In this document: positions 12,536-28,613 of the stretch, piece by piece
How the letters are laid out: each line of letters opens with the position of its first letter
Numbering within the stretch: position 1 is the first letter of the stretch
Source: Macquaria australasica
Taxonomy: Eukaryota; Chordata; Actinopteri; Centrarchiformes; Percichthyidae
Length of the DNA: 64,000 nucleotides
Assembly: GCA_005408345.1 (NCBI GenBank)
Contig: SEMN01000041.1
Coordinates: forward strand, 365,501 to 429,500
Reading direction: 5' to 3'
Notes under the pieces: model-generated
What the model was told of the DNA's origin: nothing
The model's database searches: none
What the model saw: the letters and a program-made list of their open reading frames with translations, nothing else
Position numbers and translations under genes: made by a program

Positions 12536-12872
12536 ATTCAAAATATAAATCAACTAATAAATTATGATATATTATTATAGGTTAAGCTACCCAGCAGTAT
12601 ATAAAGTAATTAAAACTGCCCCCACGTTTACCAGCTGCAACATGTAATGTACATATTAATGCAGCAATAATTATAATCCAGTAATATAATTTATATGATT
12701 CTGAAATGGACCGTTCTGCACAATGAGTACTTTTACTTACTTTAATGCTAATACTTTTGTACTTTTACTTAAGAGTTTGGATACGTGCCTTTTTAATTGT
12801 AACAGAGTATTTCTACACTGTAGTATTGGTGCTTCTACTTAAGTGAAAGGTGTGAGTACTTCTTCCACAGAG
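12536..12872. mobile_element. Dispersed element ending CTTCTTCCAC, copy B
   Basis: The sequence aligns by eye with the central and right parts of the 53076-53619 copy: AATCAACTAATAAATTATGA, CCCAGCAGTATATAAAGTAA, CCAGCTGCAACAT, GAGTACTTTTACTT, and the end GAGTACTTCTTCCAC. The left portion is missing. Confidence 0.7.
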
Positions 12873-12976
12873 CAGAAGACAAGATAAATGTGATTTACTG
12901 GACAGTAAAACGTACTTGAGTTACTTTTACGCAACCTGGCAACATGATCCGCCCCGCCTGTTGGCGCTGTGCGTAA

Positions 12977-16792
<3,816 letters not shown>

Positions 16793-17262
16793 GTTTGGCA
16801 GTCGTCATTGGCTAGATGAGTTGACTGTCACTTTGACGGGCAGTTTATAATCCTCTCATGAGAACCTAATTTCAGACGTTTTGTACAATATTTTGGTGTA
16901 ACAGTTCATATGGCATCCAGTTGTGCAACTTCAAATATTAAGATATGGAATTGCTCTTTTTATTAAGAGATGAATAACAAAATAAATAAATTGGTGTAAC
17001 AGCAGCATTTTCAGGTTTCTTTCTTTTTTTTGTGTGTGTAAATTGCTTATGCTGCTGTACAGTGCAACAGAACATCCAATAAGCTCTGTCAGTAAAACTA
17101 GGTTTTTACTTCTAACACCAACTTGTAGGTAGTACATGTTTATGGTTGTCACGAGTCCCTCAAAATGTTGTTTCAGTTTGCTCAATGTAACTTGCATTTT
17201 ATTGTGCTGGAGTGTTTTGTTTTATATTACTTGGGGGAATAAAAACTTTTTAAAAGGTAAAT
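16793..17262 (+). other. rbm8a 3' UTR
   Basis: The sequence after the rbm8a stop is AT-rich without a frame. It contains an early AATAAATAAA cluster near 16980-16990 and a canonical AATAAA at 17238-17243 followed by GTGTGTTT-rich sequence, a good poly(A) site. The end near 17262 is inferred. Confidence 0.65.
17238..17243 (+). terminator. Polyadenylation signal of rbm8a
   Basis: AATAAA followed about 30 bases later by the U/GU-rich sequence TGTTGTGTGTTTT. It lies 446 bases after the stop codon. Confidence 0.7.
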
Positions 17263-17434
17263 GTGTGCCCTGTTGTGTGTTTTTATTTAGCACTGCTAAT
17301 GACGTAGCGTTTACATCATACTGGATGACCTCACCCCAGCTATTTTGTCAACTCCGAAACACCTGTCAGTCTGGACTCGGTGGCACACTCATAGGCTACT
17401 TGGACAAAACCCCATAGCCCATATTTTTCTGCAG

Positions 17435-17591
17435 CCAATTGGCAAGCGAATGTTTTGCACTCTGTCCTCCTCATTTGGCGTCGACTCTATTGGGGAACAT
17501 CAGTCAAAGTCCCCCGAGAATGACTATTGGTGCTTGTACATGTCATTGTGACACTCTCCTCTCTGATTGGGTGGCTCTTCGCGGGGGCGGG
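17435..17591 (+). promoter_or_regulatory. CCAAT/GC-box promoter upstream of otud7b
   Basis: A CCAAT at 17435-17439, ATTGG (inverted CCAAT) at 17489-17493, 17526-17530 and 17566-17570, and a GC box (GGGGGCGGG) at 17583-17591 lie just before the proposed otud7b first exon. No TATA box is seen. The last three CCAAT boxes are 37 and 40 bases apart, the spacing found in NF-Y-driven promoters. Confidence 0.6.
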
Positions 17592-17609
17592 CTCAACCCT
17601 TCGGTTGAC

Positions 17610-17803
17610 GTTGTTGTTGTAAGTGGTGGAGAAATTACTTTGTCGGTGGTGGTCCGGTTTGGGATTTTACGCTTAGTTCCACCTATGGAGGTGCTAAAAA
17701 GTTAGGAATCGTTGCTCCCGGAAACGTATGCGCTCCTCACGGGTTGATACTTGCTGGAAAACTAAATGGGACGACGAAAACAAAATCTGCTAGGCCGTTC
17801 AAG
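17610..17803 (+). other. otud7b: Proposed non-coding first exon of otud7b with upstream ORFs
   Basis: Sequence downstream of the CCAAT/GC promoter ends in TTCAAG/GTAAGC at 17803, a strong donor. It would splice to the acceptor before 35800, where the start-codon exon begins. Short upstream ORFs start at 17684 (6 codons), 17728 (21 codons, stop TAG at 17791) and 17766. The last reads MGRRKQNLLGRS and, if spliced as proposed, continues RCGW and stops at 35812. The start of transcription is not known; the left limit is approximate. Confidence 0.55.
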
Positions 17804-20800
17804 GTAAGCAGTGAAGGGACACTCTAGCTACTAGCGTCAACGTTAGCCAACGGTAGCTGCTGATTAGCCAGGCTTGAAGTAGCCACTCGCTAGCCAAACG
17901 TAACGGATCGGTCTACTTACTGAAAAATAAACGACTCTCCTTTGTAATGAGCATCCATGCGCACGTATGGCAGTTTCCCAAAGAGGTGATTGAATGGTCT
18001 GTTGCGTGAATATAAAGTTATTGACGTGAGCGTAAACGGTGCATGAGCCCCGTGCGTTTGAACGCCTCAAATGCGTTTATGTAAGCGTTGTGTATTGTTC
18101 GTTGATATTTTGTTCCAAAGAGTAGTCGTAGCCGTAATAGCTGGCTCGGAGTCAACATTTAGGACGAGCCGCCATCGGCAGCGTTGATCTGCAAGCAGAA
18201 GTGAATTGGTTGCTGAACATTACATTACCTTCATGAGCTGTCAGCTGTAGCTGTGCGGTTTGAACACTGCGTCTTTAAAGTTGTGCTGAATGGGAGCTCG
18301 GTTCTGTATTTGCCCCCCTTTTTTTTTTTCTTATCAGTTATGTTTTTGCCTTTAGAATTAACTTGCATTTTATTAGCTATCTTTCTAAGAGCTGGCAGTC
18401 ACGACCCAGATTATATATATATTTTTTAATTTAAGGTGCATGTGTGATGTAACATTTACTCAAAGCACCAGCTTAGACGACGTTGTTGGAGTTAACTGTT
18501 TACACTCCGTCACGTGTATCTCCTAACCTCTAACCAAAACAGCTGGTTTCATTAAGCATGATGGAGTGAGTCAAGTCAGCAGCAGTAAGGCATTTCTTCC
18601 CAAACCCTGCTGCCAGATATGAGCTGGCTGCTCATTGGGTTCAGTGTTATTTGCCGTCATTTCCAACATCAACTCGACGAGAGAGGGTTGCGTTACACTT
18701 ATGCCTTGAATTATTCAGGTTCTTGCGTTTGTTGGCTCTTTTTTGTATGCCGAGACACCTGGACACACAGTCAACATGAAAAGTGTGACAGAGGTATAAG
18801 TTCTTTACTGCACTTGGCCCTACGGGGACTGTTTGTGTTGTTAAAAGGACATGTCCTGTTGGAAACACACGCAGCAGAAAGTAGGAACCCGATCCTACAA
18901 GGCTGATGGAATTTCAAGAAGCTTTGTGTAGTAGGAAAATGAACTGCATCTAGTCCTCCCACCTGTACTCTTTCCTTCCAGTGGCTGTGCAGGGTGATGT
19001 TTGAAATGCGGGACACAAGCGACTGCCTGACTGTTGGTCAGTAGCAGTGTGGAAAGTTAGAATAAACTACCAGCTTAATGCTACTAAATATGACTGGTAG
19101 GTTTGTTTTTTCTACTAGTCACCGTGGCAAGTAATCAGGCATGTGTTAATGCATTATTGTATCTCTCTGGATGATGAATTTAAGTTTTGGGATCCATCAT
19201 GCACTGTGGCTAGAAGATGAGAAAGATATTCATGCACTGTCTCCGTGAGGGTGTGTGTGAGGTTGCACTGTCAGGCTTCATTATGCATGTGCTCAACACT
19301 TCAAGGAACGTATTGATGCATACAGTGAACAGCACAGAGAGCAACCTCGGGCAAGTATTTTAAGTAGGGTGTAGCATCCTTCCCTATGCTATTCAAATTC
19401 CAAACTGGCAGGGTGTAAAAGGAAAAATGTCATGAAAGAAACACAGTTTTGCCACTTTGTCAGTAATTCGATGATAGGAGCCGGGTTGTGAATGCTTGAA
19501 TGGCTCCATCGGTCAGTGCACAAAACAGCCAGTAGATAAATCCACTCTCATCCTGCCAGTCCAATGGCACAGAACAAGGTCCGATATCTGAAAAGCCTTT
19601 GTTCACGGAGTTATTGCAATTTCTTTGAACGAAATTTCTTTGAACGATTTGAATTTTGTTGATCCAAATGAAAAAGTCTGGCTTGCAATTTGCATCTTTC
19701 AAATGGGCTGCGGTAAGGCATTTCACAGTACTAGCTTTGTTTGAAAATGATACAGATGAGGGGACATGGGTGGTGAGAACGGCAAAATGTTTTTACTGTT
19801 CTCTTAAATGATGTGTGTAGACACTTGTAATGTCTGTGGAAAATGGTTTGTTCATCTTGAAGTTGCAAGACCTGGTGGCAATGGGATTATTGGCACACTG
19901 TTTTGCTGTGACACATAGCAAAGGCATATGATTACACAATGGAGGGTAGAGTAGTTTCAGAAAGCAGGCAGTTAGTTTAACTTGTTTGTCTTTCTGGTGG
20001 GAAATGTGTAGTGTGGAGTAATACTTCTCTCAAAGGTCTTGTGTTACTATCTTAACTATCTTTCATATCCTTAACATGTTGTGTGGCTGTTATGACTGCT
20101 GCCTTGGTGTATATAGTGTTTCACAGGGTAACCATGCTGCTTCAGCAACGCAGTGGGCATGAAAATTTAAATTGGTCTCTCGCCAGGCTCCCCCAAACGG
20201 CTGCTCGGTAAGTGTGTGTGTGTGTGTGTGTGCGTGCGCATCATGGATCCAGTGTCAGTTTCAAAGTCAGGCCCATTTGGCCATGGAGGTATTCCCAAAG
20301 GGTCTCTCAAACACGGTCAGATTAATAAGTAAGTAGCTGAGTGCTTCTTCAGGTTAGTAGGACAAATGCATGACTTTTGTGTCAAGCATACATGTTCCAC
20401 TCACTTTTTCTACGTATACGCTCAGCCTAGAAAAGCAGGAGCAAAGCCTAGCACCTGCTTCCTTTAGGACGCTTTCATAATTGTCAAGATGAAGAAATGA
20501 CGTATCATATAACTCGTATCCATACAGCGATGCATCTGTATTCTTATCTCTAAGTGGCACCGTTCAAAAACACAGGAACAGACGTGACACGAAAGAGAAA
20601 ACTACCTTGGTCCCCACACTGCCACAGTGAGACGGGGATCAATAGGTGGCTTGTCTCCGAGAGGCCTCTGTGTCCAGACAGCAACTCATAAAACTCTTTG
20701 GAGCCCCACCCTCCCCAGCATGGCTGGTTGCCTGCCAGTCTTGTGACACAGCAACAAGGCAGTGCCCAGGGCTGTTTGTGTCAGGGTGGGGAGACCTAGA

Positions 20801-21451
20801 ACTGAGGCATCTACCTGGGTGCCAGCAGCCGCATGCTGTGGACCGTAGGCCTACACCGAATGCTTTGGGATTATATTTAAATAGTTCACATAGTCTATAC
20901 AATAGAAGTGACTGCAAAGTAGGGTGGAGCAGTTATATGAGGAACGATATCGCCTTATATACCAAGTGAGCAGCTATAATCCCATACAGCATGAGACGCC
21001 ACTCCCACAAGAGAAGCTATGGTAATGAGAGCTTGCTGTATCAGCTACTCTATGCTCTTCACCTCTTCCTCCTCTACATACATACAGTACAGGGTGGTGA
21101 ATTGATAATGATTTTATTTGCCACCAGCCAAAACCTCAGTTTTATGTGGCCTGTCAAAAATTTTGGCACATCTTGTCGCACAGCTGTTAAAATAACAGCA
21201 TTAATTAATTAAAAATAACTAAAATTTTGCAGTGAATAAATTATCTTGGTAAACACGGCTACAAAGTTAGATCATTTTCGGTCGCAGGCCAGCAAACAGT
21301 ATTTGTCATTGTCTGTTGTGTTTGTCACTTGTAACCGCTGTTGCTTTTTCTCAACGCTGTTCTTCAGCTTTGCGATATTTTGTCATGAATATGAAGTCTT
21401 TTCCCCCTCATGCTGAAATAATTTTCCTGTTTTTGATCAATGCACCTGTGG

Positions 21452-21740
21452 TAGGGGTGGGTAATTTGCCTTAGAATAATATCACAATATTGCAGGGTAG
21501 TTTGGAGATAATGATATTTTTGATGATAGGATAAAATCCCCCAAAATATAAAGTCTTTTTGGTTGTTTGGACATCCAAAAATGACAAATCATTTGTTGGT
21601 AGCAATGTTACTTTTGCTTTCAGACTACATTGCAGTGATGTAGTCATTAAGTAAATGAGCAAATTGCAATATGATATGACACATTTATCACACAAAAATG
21701 AGCGATATTTACATGAACGATATGATATGGCACACTCCTA
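21452..21740. mobile_element. hAT-like MITE
   Basis: The ends TAGGGGTGGGTAAT and ATGGCACACTCCTA are imperfect inverted repeats. Flanks ACCTGTGG and ACCTGCAG match at 6 of 8 positions, compatible with a decayed 8-bp target duplication. The interior is rich in GATATGATAT motifs and has no frame. Confidence 0.55.
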
Positions 21741-24700
21741 ACCTGCAGGTGATTTGGCCTCTTTGGACTTCTCTTAGTTTGTGAAATGTTGCTTTGAAAA
21801 TTCATATATCAAAGTGCTGTTTGCAAAACTGACAAATTTATTGAACCTAATATGACCCAACTATAATAAAAATAACTTCAGCGTCAAAGTCATTTTTTCA
21901 GAAGACAGGAAACTACAGAAAAGAACGGGTAGCTGGTGGATTTGAGAACTAACACAGGCTCCAGAGGAGGGTTGTATTGGCTTGTATTGGTACATGTCAA
22001 AGTGGCCTGTAGAGTTGATAAATTCACCAGCTTTAGCCAAAGTCTGCCAACATTTGTTTAGGGGAGTGGGGGTAATGGTTATTTCAAAGCCTTATCGCAG
22101 GTGAATAATGAGCTTTAGATGCCCCTTTAGCCTGTGGACGAAAGGTAATTTCCTGTGCAGACTAGAAGACATCAGTCCCTCCCACTCTGCCCTGTTGACC
22201 CGGGACAGCAGGAGTAACGGCACACACAGCCCTGATGAGGAGCCTGTCATCCAGGATGACATCACACAGGGAGTGACGTGAAGTCACCCTGCTGTGCACA
22301 AGGCCTGGCCTGCAGCACGTGGGGATTCACATGAGCATTAGTGCTGCCCGCCTGCAGAGGCGGGTGCTTGTTTAGCCAGTGGCTTTAGCTCTAGCTGGGC
22401 TTGGTTGGCTTCACATTCAGGCTGATTTAGCAGGGGTAGGTCTTGAACATTTGAATTAGTCCTGCCTTGTAACATGGTAGTTGCAAGTTGCAGCTCCATT
22501 TTGTCTCTAATATTAAAGCCCTTTTGAAGCTGCTTTCTCTCTTACAGCAGTGCAGGAGTGGAACAAATTAAGTTAATTTTAAAATGGCACAGCCTAAGGT
22601 TCAGGTTAGTGTCTAAGAAATGTCTTACATTCCTCAAGGGTTAATATGCAAATGAAAGCAGTAGTCATCTCGCTTGCCTTCTAAATGTGAATTATGTAAT
22701 AACAAGCACATTGTTTGTACACCAAGCAAAAATTATATTTTGGCGTCATTGCCAACCCAGAGACATTGTTTGTTACCAGTGTAGCTATAGTTTAATCTAT
22801 GAATATGCCTAAGAACAATGAGAGGTAATGTTAGTCCGCTTTTGGTCTTTTTTTTTTTACAATCTTATTTGACAAAATACAGAAGTCTGGCTTGTACAAC
22901 ATTGACAAAAAACTACCAGGATTCATTTCTTTTTTTTCTGTTCATGATATAAATTGCATTACTTCATCTTTGAATACATCGGATAGGATGCTGATGCTCA
23001 TAGTTTTTGGACAAAAATTCTGCATTGCACAACTGCATGAAAAAGCTTTCCAAGACTAAACTGAAGTCTTGTGGTTTTAGAACTCGCACTTAAATTGCCC
23101 TTCATCACAAATCACTGTAGATGGTTTTAACCAAAGTGCCTGGCTTTAATGTGACACTATACTTTTTGACAGGGAATCCTGTAGTATTAGCAGCACTATG
23201 CTGGATTATTTTAATCATCTTTGTTATTACTGTAGAGTAATATTACATATTTTGCAATTCACTGTTAAATTGCCCCATCCTTTTGCTAATAAATATGTGG
23301 GCAGTACTCAGATGGATGCAGAGGCTTGTATTTCTTCACAAAGGCTAAAAATCGATGAGAGGCCGTCAGGGCTGAATGAGGACTTCTCACCCAATGAGTC
23401 TGGAGTTTACTGTAGGTTGGCAGCTTTCTGTAATACTGCAACCAATGCATAATGTTCACCACGTGAAGCAATGTATTCATCTACGTATGTGCTGCCGTCC
23501 TTCAGAGGCAGAACAGCACTTTGCACTGGACGCTCTGCAGCAGTCTCCCTGAATGTCTAAAACAGTAATGCATTGATAGCAGATTAGCTTCCACTTCGCT
23601 CACTCACTTTGAGGATCAAATACCCTCATTACATTTTCTGCTGTTTCAGGTGTCCATCGCGCTGACATGGTGCACAATGTAATGTGGTCTCTGTGTGGAA
23701 TGTGGGAATGCCACTTATGGTCCCCTATAGCCCTCTCCACAGTAGAGAGTTTCATGTGGCTGCTTCATGTGGCTGTTAATTAGCACTCCTTGACTGGTGA
23801 TTACTGGGCCTGACTGCCCCGGGCACCCACTGGGAACCTCTGAGGCCAGCTTTAATAGACCGCCTAATAAACTATCACAGCAAACAGACTTGCAAATGTT
23901 GAGATATTTACCGTACATATTCAAAATGACATGGTAACATGTTAAACTCAAGTCTGTCCACTACTAATTTTTGGTGTTTTTACTAGAACAAAGTCCTGTA
24001 ATAAAAGAAAAATGTTCCTAAAGCTCAAAGACTGAAAAAAAGACAGATTTGGGTACATTTAACTTGTCAGTGAGTCACATCTGAAGAGAGGATATTAATA
24101 ATATTGAAATATCCTTCAGTCTTACTTATACCTATCTAAAGCTGAGTCATGGAGACTATGGATCAGAAAACCCCAGCTGCTCTCAAATGAGACGCATCCT
24201 GTTTAAGAGGAAAACGTGTGGGTAGGCCTATTTACTTCTATTCACAAAACGTTGTTGCCATATGGAGAAGTAGACCTCTGGTGATGGGATAAAGTTTTGT
24301 CCTAAAATTCAATTCTGAACAAGCTTTTTCTCCACTAAAATGTGAGTTTGTCATCCCAGGCGTTGGCATGCTGTGCAGTATTTTAGGGAACTTGGGGGAC
24401 TAAGTGATTTCGGAGATCTCAGCCACATGCGCTGCTACACCGTGACATCACCTCTCAGACATTTTGATAAACAATTGTGCTCAGAAGCTAATACTGCCCA
24501 TTTCAGCTGGCTGGACTTGGCTGTTATTACTTTGCTCCAGTGAATATCAGCAAGAGTCCACATTAGGCTGAAGGGAACCTCTATGAAGCACTCTAATATG
24601 TCCTCCACAGACTAGGAGACGTTTTGTATGAAGCCATGTCCCATTTCCTGAACCACATTCACACCTTGTCACCGCAATAGTGGGCACACTGGAAGATCAT

Positions 24701-25712
24701 GCAGTTTAAGTCATCTCGAACCTCCGTTGAACCCACCCTGTCTGTAAATGGGTGCCCGCCCTAACTCTACTTGCTGTGTCGTGTTCAGAGCAGTGCGGCC
24801 TCAGGGATGTCATTGTCTTTTTGATCATGGAAATTAGGCCTAAATTGGGCGGGTACTTGGGTGTCAAGCTTTAAGAGAGCAGATGACTTCACCAGCATAT
24901 GATCTCTTGATGTCTTTAATTAAGGCGTTAGGCGTTCACCCAGGCGTTTTTTTTGTTCCTGACATTGTTTAAATGTTTGTTGTTTAAACTGTGATTATGA
25001 GCGGATTATTTTTAGACTATCTGAAACAGGAGGTTGCTCCAATTCTAGCAACTGAGAGATTAGGTTGTGATTCTCTGTATGCATTGGTACCGCAGTTGTG
25101 CTTACACAGTTGTCATTGCTAGATGCAAGCAGTCTAGTTTCTTATGGGTATTAAGGGACCTTGTCCTTATGAACAATACTATAGACCTTTTTCCTGGTGT
25201 TGCATAGATTCTGTGAACTATTTTAGATCAAATGGACTTTATTCAGTTGCAGTAGCTCAGTCATAATGTTCAAAGCTACTGCAACCTGAGGTTAACACAT
25301 GTTGTGGCTCTATACGCTCCAAACAATAAGCTCAGATTCATGATCTGTAAGTAGATCTTGTTTTCCTCACCTTATTTTGCCTTGAGCTCTCACAAAGAAA
25401 AAGGGTTACGTGGATCAGGTTCGAACGTTTCTGAGCCAGCAAGTGAGATAGGGAGGCCGCGAGAGGGAAGTTAGACTTGGCAAATTTTTGCGTGATGACT
25501 GGACAGCTCTTGGACTAGAACAGCTCCAGTGGCATGCCCTCCCGAGAGGGCAGGCATGGTGTGGAATCTCTGACATCAGCTGTGTGTGCATTCAGACTGG
25601 TGTTGTCTTACGTATTATACACACAGACGCCCACAGCTGGTGATCAAGCCTTCATCAGGGTTGGAATGTGCATGCTGCATGTTTCACACTGCAAAAATGT
25701 TATCCATTAGAG

Positions 25713-25742
25713 TAGTAATAATAATAATAATAATAATAATAT
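25713..25742. repeat. (AAT)n microsatellite
   Basis: About nine AAT units lie in otud7b intron 1. Confidence 0.85.
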
Positions 25743-26789
25743 ACTTGTTTGAGGAATTTTCTGAAACATGTTTTGGTTTCCTTGTAGGGAGGCTGATCTT
25801 TTCCTACTTTATGGAATTTTAAAATCCCACTTGTTTGTAAGTACTCTGTAAAGCTTGGCAAGTGGTGAAAGATAATTAATGTCCTTATTTGGGAAGAAGA
25901 TAACCAGTCCTTGCTGCAGCCACATCAGGGTTCTTTGCTCCACTAAAGACAAAAGCTTTTTTGGATTCACGTGAAGAAGCAGTTCTTAGCTAATGGATTT
26001 GAAACGGTCCGCTTGTTCCTATAATTCACATGTCAACAAAAGCTTTGTGGATGTTCTGTTTTGCTGCAGTTCAGTGGGTTTTATTGATTTTTCTCCAATG
26101 ACCAGCTTATTTCCTTTCGTCCAGGGAAATGGTCACACTCCATTTTACTGTATTGATTTCTGAGATGTAAACCAATAGCACCTGAAAACATCAGTCCCCT
26201 CCCTCCAGTACTGGTCAAGCACATCTGTTCAGCTGAGTGGGGGAATTAGTGAGGCAGCAGTTTACAAGCAGAACACGCAGTAATGGCTAGCAGTTCCAAG
26301 CTAACAGAATCTTAAATTTTGTGTTGTTTGCGTTTTCCTTTTCTTACTTAAATGTGAAAGGCTTTTGGTCTTCCTCTTCTAAAATGAAGATATCAGTTAA
26401 AGGTGCTTTATAAATTTATTTATTTTGGCTTTGAGAAAGGAGGAAGAGCATCTCTGCAGCGGCCTTGTATAAGCCCGAGAGGGTATTTACAATGCTTATT
26501 ATATGCTTTAGCATTATGCAAGCTCTTGGAAATTAATGTGCCCACGTTACACTGCTCATATGATGCATCCAGTTGCCCTTGAAGACAACTGATGTTGCAA
26601 AAAATGCCAAAATTGGCTGAGATATCTTCAGCTTTTTCTTCACAGGCAGAGCAGCTTTTCTGTCATGATATCTATTATGTTTTGTGGTCAACACAGCAAC
26701 AACATTGTCAGTAAAGAAAGCATTGCCCAGCCCTACAGAATGATATTATGCTATACCAAGCAAGGATTTTGCATCGCTATGCTCTGTTG

Positions 26790-27636
26790 CAGTGTAGGAA
26801 ATTAAAAGAATATTTTGGGGGTAACTTTTGCCCCCACTGTCTAAAACATTGGGCATTACCAAAACTTGGGGGGCAAAAATAGTAATTAGTGCATAAAGTT
26901 GCTGTTTTTAATGTGAAATGAGCCCAAATTAAAATGCATAACGTTAGAGTAATCACCACCTTGTGCATGAGTAAATAAATAGCATAGCATACTATTGCTG
27001 TTCGAAAGAGAAGTGTGCAATCATGTGGAATAAGTAGGTAATTTAAAAAACACAATCACAAACAGCAGTGATACTATTTCTAATAAATACAGTGGATGGG
27101 GAGATTTTGAAATTTCATTCATTAATATCATTTATAATAGATTGTCAGTGTGTTTTCGTGCCAGATTTGGTCGTGGCAGGTGGAGAAAATGGAACAGATG
27201 CCGAAACTCGGCAGAGCGCAAGCCGGCCACGGAGCTCCGCAGCGCGGTGCGTCCTGTCTGAACCTCCCGTTATTTGCTGGGGGTGGCGTTGGTGACGACC
27301 TAGGATTGCTTTCTTCGTTGGAGCTTTTTTAATGAGGTACCAGTCCATCGCAGCAGCTAACTTCACTGCAGGTGCAGGATTGCCTGGCCTCTGCAACAAC
27401 AACAGCACTGTTTGTCAGAGTGTGCGTTAGAGACGGAAATGGAAATTTAATCAATTGAATGAAAATAAAATGATGGTTAAATGTAGGGTTAGGATATTGG
27501 CCTAAACTGGTAAATATCTTCTTCTTCTTTTCGAAATCTTGGGGACAATTTTTGCCCCTTGATCACGGTTTTAAGGGGCAAATCTGAGATTTCTTGGGGC
27601 ATTTTTGCCCTTTGCCCCTGCTATTTTCCAATGCTG
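26790..27636 (-). mobile_element. hAT-like element with perfect 8-bp target duplication
   Basis: CTCTGTTG flanks the element on both sides (26782-26789 and 27637-27644). The ends are imperfect inverted repeats, both starting CAG with GGAAA a few bases in. Subterminal sequence contains at least six copies of TTGCCCC or its complement, possible transposase-binding sites. On the minus strand an 87-codon frame (27145-27408) contains MDWYLIKKAPTKKAI, resembling the N-terminus of some hAT/ZMYM-like transposases, but no catalytic domain or dimerisation domain is present. I interpret it as an internally deleted, non-autonomous copy. Confidence 0.65.
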
Positions 27637-28192
27637 CTCTGTTGTGCATTTTCTGTAAGAAGTAGGGTCCACTGATGAGCCCTTTCTTTTTCTAACCCCT
27701 TTTGCTTTGGAAGAACTGTGTAAAGGGCTGGGTTTTCCTCCATTCCTTAGCCAGGCAGCGATCAGCCTCCTTCCCAGCTGTAGCTCTCATGTTATATAAT
27801 GAGTCAGTGTAGGCTGACTGGGCTCAGTCAGTAACCAGATTACAGCACTCTACAGATAAAGACTGCTGAAGGACAGCCATCTCACCACACCTTTGTTTTT
27901 CTTCCTCTTCTGGTTTTCTTCAGTCGTAAGGTGTTTGCTGAGATTGATTGTTCTCAGCAAACCCAGCCCTATTTCTGGAGAATAAAAAAAACAGGCTTTT
28001 GGCTCACTGAGAAAGGGAATTAACAAGGGAGCATTTGCTCCACTCACTCCTACAAGTTTTTATGCATGCGTGTGTGGTTTTACGGACATTAAGCTATGCC
28101 TTTCGCAGATAGAGCACTCACTTAGACTGACAGCTCTGACAACATAAGACTGATTGAGACTTAAGTGCAGCAATCATGTGGAGATTTAATGG

Positions 28193-28613
28193 TGCCTTCA
28201 AATGGGGTTGTGTTTACCGTGTTTACGAAAAGAGTCCACATGAACACCCCTCTCTTGTGGTATTCACAACCTCGGAAGTGGAAATTTTCTGAAAGCTCTG
28301 AGTTTACAAGTTTTCAGAAATGGCAAAGTTCATGGACGTTCATTTTTCGGTAGATAAGTTAATATATATTGTAATTTTAGTCATATAGAGTTGTCTTCGC
28401 AAGTTTATAATATGTCTGAGGAAAACGTTGATATAAATAGAAAGTAACATTTCTTGGAAAGAAGCGAATAATGCCAAGAGAACAGCAAGGAGTCTTGTGG
28501 CGTCCATGTTGCTGTTGCCTAGCAGCGGTGTTCTCAGGACTTGAACGCCAAGCATATCGTGTACACGACTTCCCACGTCATAATCGCGAGCTCACAAGTT
28601 CCATTTGAAGGCA
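28193..28613. mobile_element. MITE with TGCCTTCAAATGG ends
   Basis: TGCCTTCAAATGG at the left end and CCATTTGAAGGCA at the right end are perfect 13-bp inverted repeats 421 bp apart. The interior has no frame. Target duplication is not clear. Confidence 0.7.

Noticed and set aside
25400..25440. GGTTCGAAC resembling a tRNA B box
   Set aside because: No A box at the right distance and no cloverleaf could be drawn.
27145..27408. Candidate gene on the minus strand (MDWYLIKK frame)
   Set aside because: It lies wholly inside the hAT-like element and lacks any catalytic or dimerisation part; treated as a transposon remnant, not a gene.
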